Shown one piece after another: positions 59,403 to 64,000 of a DNA stretch of 64,000 bases (within the stretch, counting starts at the first letter, position 1; every line of letters starts with the position of its first letter). The notes under the pieces were generated by a model, which searched no databases, was not told where the DNA came from, and was given only the letters and a program-made list of their open reading frames with translations. A program made the translations under genes and the position numbers. The DNA is from Chelativorans xinjiangensis (GTDB lineage: Bacteria; Pseudomonadota; Alphaproteobacteria; Rhizobiales; Rhizobiaceae), in contig NZ_WQNH01000002.1 in NCBI RefSeq assembly GCF_009812055.1, positions 186,001 through 250,000 of the forward strand, written 5' to 3'.

Positions 59403-60884
59403 ATGAAGACTTTTGCAACGATGCTCGGTGCGGCGGCGGTTCTCCTTGCGTCCGGCTCAGCCGCCTTGAGCGCGCGTACGGACCTCGTTGTCGGCGTCGT
59501 GCTTGAACCGCCGCATCTCGACCCCACCGCGGGTGCGGCCGCGGCCATCGACGAGATCGTCTATGCCAACGTCTTCGAGGGCCTCACCCGCATCGGCCCC
59601 AGCGGCGAGGTCGAGCCGGCGCTTGCCGAAAGCTGGGAGGTTTCCGATGACGGACTGACCTACACCTTCAAGCTTCGTGAGGGTGTGACCTTCCATGACG
59701 GCACGACCTTCGAGGCCGCGGACGTGAAATTCTCCCTCGACCGCGCCAGGGCCGAGGATTCGACGAACGCGCAAAAGGTGCTCTTCTCGGCCATCGAGAG
59801 CGTCGAGGCCTTCGATCCCACGACCGTCAAGATCACGCTCAGGCACCCGCAGGGCGCCCTTCCCTATAACCTTGGCTGGGGCGACGCCGTGATCGTGGCG
59901 CCCGAATCGGCCGACGCCAACAAGGAAAAACCCATCGGCACCGGCCCCTTCAAGTTCGACAACTGGGCCAAGGGCTCCTCCGTCACCATCTCGAAATACG
60001 CCGACTACTGGGGTGAGCCGGTGGCGCTGGAAAAGGCCGAGTTCCGCTTCATTCCCGATGCCGCGGCCTCGGTGCCCGCGCTCCTGTCCGGCGACGTGCA
60101 CACCTTCCCCAACCTGCAGGCGGGCGATGCCCTGCCGCAGATCGAGGCCGATCCGCGCTTCGAGGTGGTGATCGGCGCCACCGAGGGCGAGACGATACTG
60201 GCCACCAACAACGGCAAGGCGCCGTTCGACAATCTCATGGTGCGCCAGGCCATCGCCCACGCGCTTGACCGCGACGAGATCATCCTCGGCGCATCGGCCG
60301 GCAACGGCGTGCCTATCGGCTCCCATTTCTCGCCCGCCAACGCGGCCAATATCGACCTGACCGACACCTATCCCCACGACGTGGAGAAGGCGAAGGCGCT
60401 GCTCGCCGAGGCCGGCTATCCGGACGGCTTCTCCGCCACCTTGAAGCTGCCGCCGCCGCCTTATGCGCGCCAGGGCGGCGAGATCGTCGCCTCGCAGCTC
60501 CGCGAGATCGGCATCGAGCTGGAGATCATCCCCGTGGAATGGGCGCAGTGGCTGGAGCAGGTCTTCACCAACAAGGACTACGACCTGACCATCGTCTCCC
60601 ATACCGAGCCCAACGACATCAACATCTATGCCCGCGAGGGATACTACTTCAACTACGACAACCCCGCCTTCGATGCGGTGATGGAAGAACTCGGCGCGAC
60701 CTCCGACCCGGCCAAGCGCAAGGAGCTCTTTGGAACGGCCCAGCGCATCCTCGCCGAGGACGCGGTGAACGGCTTCCTCTTCCAGCTGCCGAAGACGGGG
60801 GTGTGGGATGCCAAGCTGGAAGGCATGTGGGAGAACACGCCCATCCAGGCGAACGACCTGACGAAGGTGCGGTGGGTGGAGTGA
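59403..60884 (+). CDS. ABC transporter periplasmic substrate-binding protein (family 5, Dpp/Opp type)
   Basis: A 493-aa exported protein. Signal MKTFATMLGAAAVLLASGSA ... LSA, then TDLVVGVVLEPPHLDPTAGA and LRHPQGALPYNLGWGDAVIV. 'LVVGVxxExxxLDPTxG' and LAESWEVSDDGLTYTFKLRE are SBP_bac_5 hallmarks. Binds peptides or related solutes for the permeases encoded downstream. GGGAGA ribosome-binding site. Confidence 0.93.
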   Translation: MKTFATMLGAAAVLLASGSAALSARTDLVVGVVLEPPHLDPTAGAAAAIDEIVYANVFEGLTRIGPSGEVEPALAESWEVSDDGLTYTFKLREGVTFHDGTTFEAADVKFSLDRARAEDSTNAQKVLFSAIESVEAFDPTTVKITLRHPQGALPYNLGWGDAVIVAPESADANKEKPIGTGPFKFDNWAKGSSVTISKYADYWGEPVALEKAEFRFIPDAAASVPALLSGDVHTFPNLQAGDALPQIEADPRFEVVIGATEGETILATNNGKAPFDNLMVRQAIAHALDRDEIILGASAGNGVPIGSHFSPANAANIDLTDTYPHDVEKAKALLAEAGYPDGFSATLKLPPPPYARQGGEIVASQLREIGIELEIIPVEWAQWLEQVFTNKDYDLTIVSHTEPNDINIYAREGYYFNYDNPAFDAVMEELGATSDPAKRKELFGTAQRILAEDAVNGFLFQLPKTGVWDAKLEGMWENTPIQANDLTKVRWVE

Positions 60885-60915
60885 TTCCTCTTTGAGGGAA
60901 GTCGGTAAAAGCTTG

Positions 60916-61096
60916 CGCCCTACGTCGCCCCCCTCTGTCCTGCCGGACATCTCCCCCGCAAGGGGGGAGATCGGCTTGCACCCGCGATTTCGCCAATCGT
61001 CGACGTTGGAGGCTATGCGCATCCGGCAATCAAGGCCAATCTCCCCCCTTGCGGGGGAGATGTCCGGCAGGACAGAGGGGGGCGCGAAGGGGCGCG
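60916..61096. repeat. Long inverted repeat (copy 3 of three)
   Basis: Arms contain CTGTCCTGCCGGACATCTCC and complement, with a 60-bp unrelated centre. It separates the binding-protein gene from the permease gene within one operon. Such a stem could lower downstream expression so that binding protein exceeds membrane components. Confidence 0.85.
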
Positions 61097-61127
61097 GACA
61101 TAGCCTGCTGCTTTGGGACCACCGCCC

Positions 61128-62084
61128 ATGACCGCCTACCTCGCAAAGCGCCTCGCCGTCGGCCTCGCCACCCTCTTCGTCGCCTCCCTCGTCGTCTTCT
61201 CCGTCCTGGAGATCCTCCCCGGCGATCCGGCGCGCATCATGCTCGGCATGAACGCGAGCCCGGAGGCGCTTGATGCCTTACGCAGCCAGATGGGTCTCGA
61301 CCGCCCGGTGGTCCTGCGTTACCTCGACTGGCTCACCGGCATGGCGACGGGCGATTTCGGCCGCTCCTACACCTATTCCTCGCCTGTCGTCGAGCTTGTC
61401 GCCGAGCGCGTGGCGGTCTCCCTGCCGCTCGCCGTGATGGCGCTGACGCTGTCGACGGCCATCGCCATCCCCGTCGGCATCTTCGCCGCCGCCCGCCGCG
61501 GGCGGCTCTCCGACACGCTCGCCATGGGTGCTGCGCAGGTGGGCGTCGCCATCCCCAATTTCTGGTTTGCGATGCTGCTCGTCTACGTCTTTGCCGTCGG
61601 CTTCCGCCTGCTGCCGGCGGGCGGCTTTCCCGGCTGGGGCGAGGGCTGGGGTGGGCTTTGGCAGGGGTTCAAGGCGCTGCTCCTGCCGGCCGTCTCACTC
61701 GCCCTGCCGCAGGCGGCCATCCTTGCCCGCGTCACCCGCTCGGCCATGCTGGAAGTGCTGGGCGAAGACTATATCCGCACCGCCCGCGCCAAGGGCCTGC
61801 CGCGACGCGCCGTCCTGTGGCGGCACGCGCTGCGCAACGCGCTGATCCCGGTGCTGACCATCCTCGGCCTGCAATTCGCCTTCCTGCTGGCCGGCACCAT
61901 CATCATCGAGAACGTGTTCTACCTGCCGGGCCTGGGAAGGCTCATCTTCCAGGCCATCAGCCAGCGCGACCTGATCGTCGTCGAAGGCGTGGTGATGCTG
62001 CTGGTCGCCAGCATCATCGTTGTCAACCTCCTCGTCGACATCTGCTACGCCGTCGCCGACCCGCGCCTGAGGACCGGCCGATGA
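61128..62084 (+). CDS. ABC transporter permease (DppB/OppB type)
   Basis: A 318-aa permease, six TM helices: MTAYLAKRLAVGLATLFVAS, FGRSYTYSSPVVELVAERVA, and the EAA motif region VLGEDYIRTARAKGLPRRAV, LWRHALRNALIPVLTILGLQ. 'EDYIRTARAKGL' is the DppB EAA loop that contacts the ATPase. ATG 61,128 chosen; a start 15 bp earlier is possible. ATGA overlap with the next gene. Confidence 0.92.
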   Translation: MTAYLAKRLAVGLATLFVASLVVFSVLEILPGDPARIMLGMNASPEALDALRSQMGLDRPVVLRYLDWLTGMATGDFGRSYTYSSPVVELVAERVAVSLPLAVMALTLSTAIAIPVGIFAAARRGRLSDTLAMGAAQVGVAIPNFWFAMLLVYVFAVGFRLLPAGGFPGWGEGWGGLWQGFKALLLPAVSLALPQAAILARVTRSAMLEVLGEDYIRTARAKGLPRRAVLWRHALRNALIPVLTILGLQFAFLLAGTIIIENVFYLPGLGRLIFQAISQRDLIVVEGVVMLLVASIIVVNLLVDICYAVADPRLRTGR

Positions 62085-62950
62085 GCCTCGATCCCGTCTT
62101 CACCCCGGCGCCCGAGCGCCATGTGCTGATGAAGGCGCTCGCCAACCGCTCCTTCCTCATCGGCCTTGTCGTCACCGGTGTGATCGCGCTCATGGCGCTC
62201 GTCTCCTTCTTCTGGACGCCTCACGACATCACCCGATTGCAGGTCGCCGCCCGCATGCAGGGCCTGTCCCCCGCCCACCCCTTCGGCACCGACCATATGG
62301 GCCGCGACATCCTGTCGATGATCATGATCGGGGCGCGCAACTCCATCGCCGTCGCCATCGTCGCGGTCGGCATCGGCATGGGGCTTGGCGTGCCGCTCGG
62401 CACGTGGGCGGCGGCGCGCGGCGGATGGGCGGACGAGGCGCTGATGCGCGTCAACGACGTGGTCTTCGCCTTTCCCGCCCTTTTAACGGCGGTGATGATC
62501 ACCGCCATCTTCGGCCCCGGCGCCGTCAACGCCATCATCGCCATCGGCATCTTCAATGTGCCCGTCTTCGCCCGCATCGCCCGCGCCGGCGCGCTTTCGC
62601 TGTGGCCGCGCGAGTTCATCCTGGCCGCCCGCGCCTCCGGTAAAGGCAAGGCGCTGATCACCATCGAGCACATCCTGCCCAACATCGTCAGCTTGCTGCT
62701 CGTGCAGGGCACCATCCAGTTCGCCCTCGGCATCCTGGCCGAGGCCGGGCTTTCCTATCTCGGCCTCGGCGCACAGCCGCCCATGCCCTCGTGGGGGCGC
62801 ATGCTGTTCGAGGCGCAGACGCGCATGGCAGTTGCCCCGCATCTGGCGCTCTTCCCGGGGCTTGCCATCGTCGTCACCGTGCTGGGCTTGAACCTTCTGG
62901 GCGACGGCCTGCGCGACGTGCTCGACCCGAGGCTGAGGCGCGAGCGATGA
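62081..62950 (+). CDS. ABC transporter permease (DppC/OppC type)
   Basis: A 289-aa permease: ANRSFLIGLVVTGVIALMAL, HPFGTDHMGRDILSMIMIGA (DppC signature), EAA loop FILAARASGKGKALITIEHI, and ILAEAGLSYLGLGAQPPMPS. Heterodimer partner of the DppB-type permease. ATGA overlaps with both neighbours. Confidence 0.93.
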   Translation: MSLDPVFTPAPERHVLMKALANRSFLIGLVVTGVIALMALVSFFWTPHDITRLQVAARMQGLSPAHPFGTDHMGRDILSMIMIGARNSIAVAIVAVGIGMGLGVPLGTWAAARGGWADEALMRVNDVVFAFPALLTAVMITAIFGPGAVNAIIAIGIFNVPVFARIARAGALSLWPREFILAARASGKGKALITIEHILPNIVSLLLVQGTIQFALGILAEAGLSYLGLGAQPPMPSWGRMLFEAQTRMAVAPHLALFPGLAIVVTVLGLNLLGDGLRDVLDPRLRRER

Positions 62951-64000
62951 GCCTGCTGGAGATCGAGAACCTGTCGCTGACGATCGGCGAGGCGCCGATC
63001 CTCAAGGATATCGACCTTTCCATCTCCGCCGGCGAGGTGATGGGGCTGGTGGGAGAATCGGGCTCCGGAAAATCGATGACCGCGCTGACGGTGATGAAGC
63101 TCCTGCCGCATGCCGCCCGCGCCAAGGGACGTGTCGTCTTCGACGGCATCGACATCGTCGCGGCCCCGGAAGCCGCCATGTGCCGGCTGCGCGGCGACGA
63201 CATCGGCATGGTCTTCCAGGAGCCCATGACGGCGCTCAACCCCGTCAAGACGATCGGCGAGCAGGTGGCCGAGGGGATTCGCTGGCACACCGGCGCCAAC
63301 CGCCCGGACGCCGAAGCGCGCGCCCGCGCCATGCTGGAACGCGTCGGGCTGCCGGAGAAGCAGTTTCCCCTGACGCGCTATCCGCACGAACTGTCGGGCG
63401 GGCAGCGCCAGCGCGTGGTCATCGCCATCGCCTGCGCGCTGAAGCCGAAGCTCCTGATCGCCGACGAGCCGACGACGGCGCTCGACGTGGTGCTGCAGGC
63501 GCAGATCCTCGACCTTCTGCGCGACCTGGTCGATGAAAACCGCATGAGCCTGCTTCTCATCTCGCACGACCTGGCGGTGGTGACTGAGATGGCCGACCGC
63601 ACCACCATCATGCGCCACGGCCAGGTGATGGAAGCCGGCGAGACGGCGCGCACGCTGACCGAAAAGGTGCATCCCTATACGCGCCGGCTCGCCGAAGCCT
63701 CCACCCACGTGCCGGAACGCGCGAAGCCGGCCGACAGCGGCCCGGGGGAGACGCTTCTGAACGTGGAGGGCGTGACGCGCGACTATCCCATCCGCCGTGC
63801 GTCGCTCTTTTCAACGCAGCATTCCTTCCGCGCCGTCGACGACGTCTCCTTCTCGCTGGCGCGGGGTCAGTCCATGGCGCTGGTCGGCCGGTCGGGTTGC
63901 GGCAAGTCCACCCTCGCCCGCATGATCCTGGCGCTCGACCGGCCGACCGGAGGCTCCATACGCTTCGAGGGCGAGAGGCTGGAGAACAAGAGCGAGGGAG
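62947..64000 (+). CDS. ABC transporter ATP-binding protein, tandem NBD (DppD-DppF fusion), C-terminus beyond window
   Basis: At least 351 codons before the edge. First NBD: Walker A GESGSGKS (36-43), LSGGQRQRVVIA, LLIADEPTTALD, ISHDLAV, plus HPYTRRLAEA of the oligopeptide-type C-terminal extension. A second NBD begins at about residue 262 (TLLNVEGVTRDYPI) with Walker A GRSGCGKST and is cut at EGERLENKSEG. A fused pair of ATPases is usual for GsiA/YejF-like and some Dpp importers. ATGA overlap with the permease gene. Confidence 0.92.
   Translation, partial: MSLLEIENLSLTIGEAPILKDIDLSISAGEVMGLVGESGSGKSMTALTVMKLLPHAARAKGRVVFDGIDIVAAPEAAMCRLRGDDIGMVFQEPMTALNPVKTIGEQVAEGIRWHTGANRPDAEARARAMLERVGLPEKQFPLTRYPHELSGGQRQRVVIAIACALKPKLLIADEPTTALDVVLQAQILDLLRDLVDENRMSLLLISHDLAVVTEMADRTTIMRHGQVMEAGETARTLTEKVHPYTRRLAEASTHVPERAKPADSGPGETLLNVEGVTRDYPIRRASLFSTQHSFRAVDDVSFSLARGQSMALVGRSGCGKSTLARMILALDRPTGGSIRFEGERLENKSEG

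Overview
The window comes from a GC-rich alphaproteobacterium of the order Hyphomicrobiales (Rhizobiales), most likely near Phyllobacteriaceae such as Mesorhizobium, Nitratireductor or Aquamicrobium. The clues are the acpXL/lpxXL very-long-chain-fatty-acid lipid A cluster, a hemP/hmuSTUV heme locus with a RirA-type box, RIME-like mosaic repeats and a GcrA-type regulator on the resident phage. Placement is by gene content only; I ran no searches.

Positions 1-16,150 are the integrase-proximal end of a prophage (or prophage-derived island). Its right boundary is a tRNA-Cys gene, and the tyrosine integrase stops about 80 bp from the 3' end of that tRNA. The element has a leftward operon (about 6,842 to 1), which is a nearly unbroken chain of ATGA-overlapping genes running off the left edge. 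The chain includes a DUF1064 nuclease-like protein, a GcrA homologue, a homing endonuclease, and a block of seven small membrane or exported proteins around an ExbB-like/ExbD-like pair. An immunity region (7.0-8.4 kb) has a CI-like repressor, a small Cro-like protein and a family of AGGAC-N5-GTCCT operators placed inside two divergent promoters. A rightward early operon (8,420-16,071) carries many small proteins, a probable annealase plus SSB-like pair, two more HNH proteins and the integrase. Terminase and structural genes would lie left of the window.

Positions 16,150-64,000 are core chromosome: two tRNAs, a Tat-exported CpdB-type nucleotidase, an MscS channel, alanine dehydrogenase with a divergent Lrp regulator, sulfurtransferase, AlaX editing protein, cysteine synthase, an MFS carrier and a DEAD-box helicase. 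A large heme module (33.1-43.6 kb) then follows: hemP-hmuS-hmuT-hmuU-hmuV leftward, and receptor, exported protein, exbB, two exbD genes, tonB, a small ORF and an IsdG-type heme monooxygenase rightward, diverging from one iron-responsive intergenic region. Next are putA with its Lrp activator, a ParE/RHH toxin-antitoxin pair, KDG kinase, a succinate-semialdehyde-type dehydrogenase and an AEC carrier. The lipid A VLCFA cluster (52.9-57.9 kb) has no fabZXL between acpXL and the ketosynthase genes. Last is an ArgE/DapE-family hydrolase with a Dpp/Opp-type ABC importer, cut by the right edge.

The intergenic DNA is rich in mobile or mosaic repeats: two inverted RIME-like units, three long inverted repeats, three copies of a 109-138 bp palindromic element, a 255-bp duplication in a 1.46-kb gene-free stretch, and facing 7-bp microsatellites. 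The most promising undescribed system is the phage ExbB/ExbD-like membrane block at 1.16-3.42 kb. On the chromosome, the ExbD pair in which one partner lacks the essential membrane aspartate, and the ketosynthase with no catalytic cysteine, are the most testable oddities.
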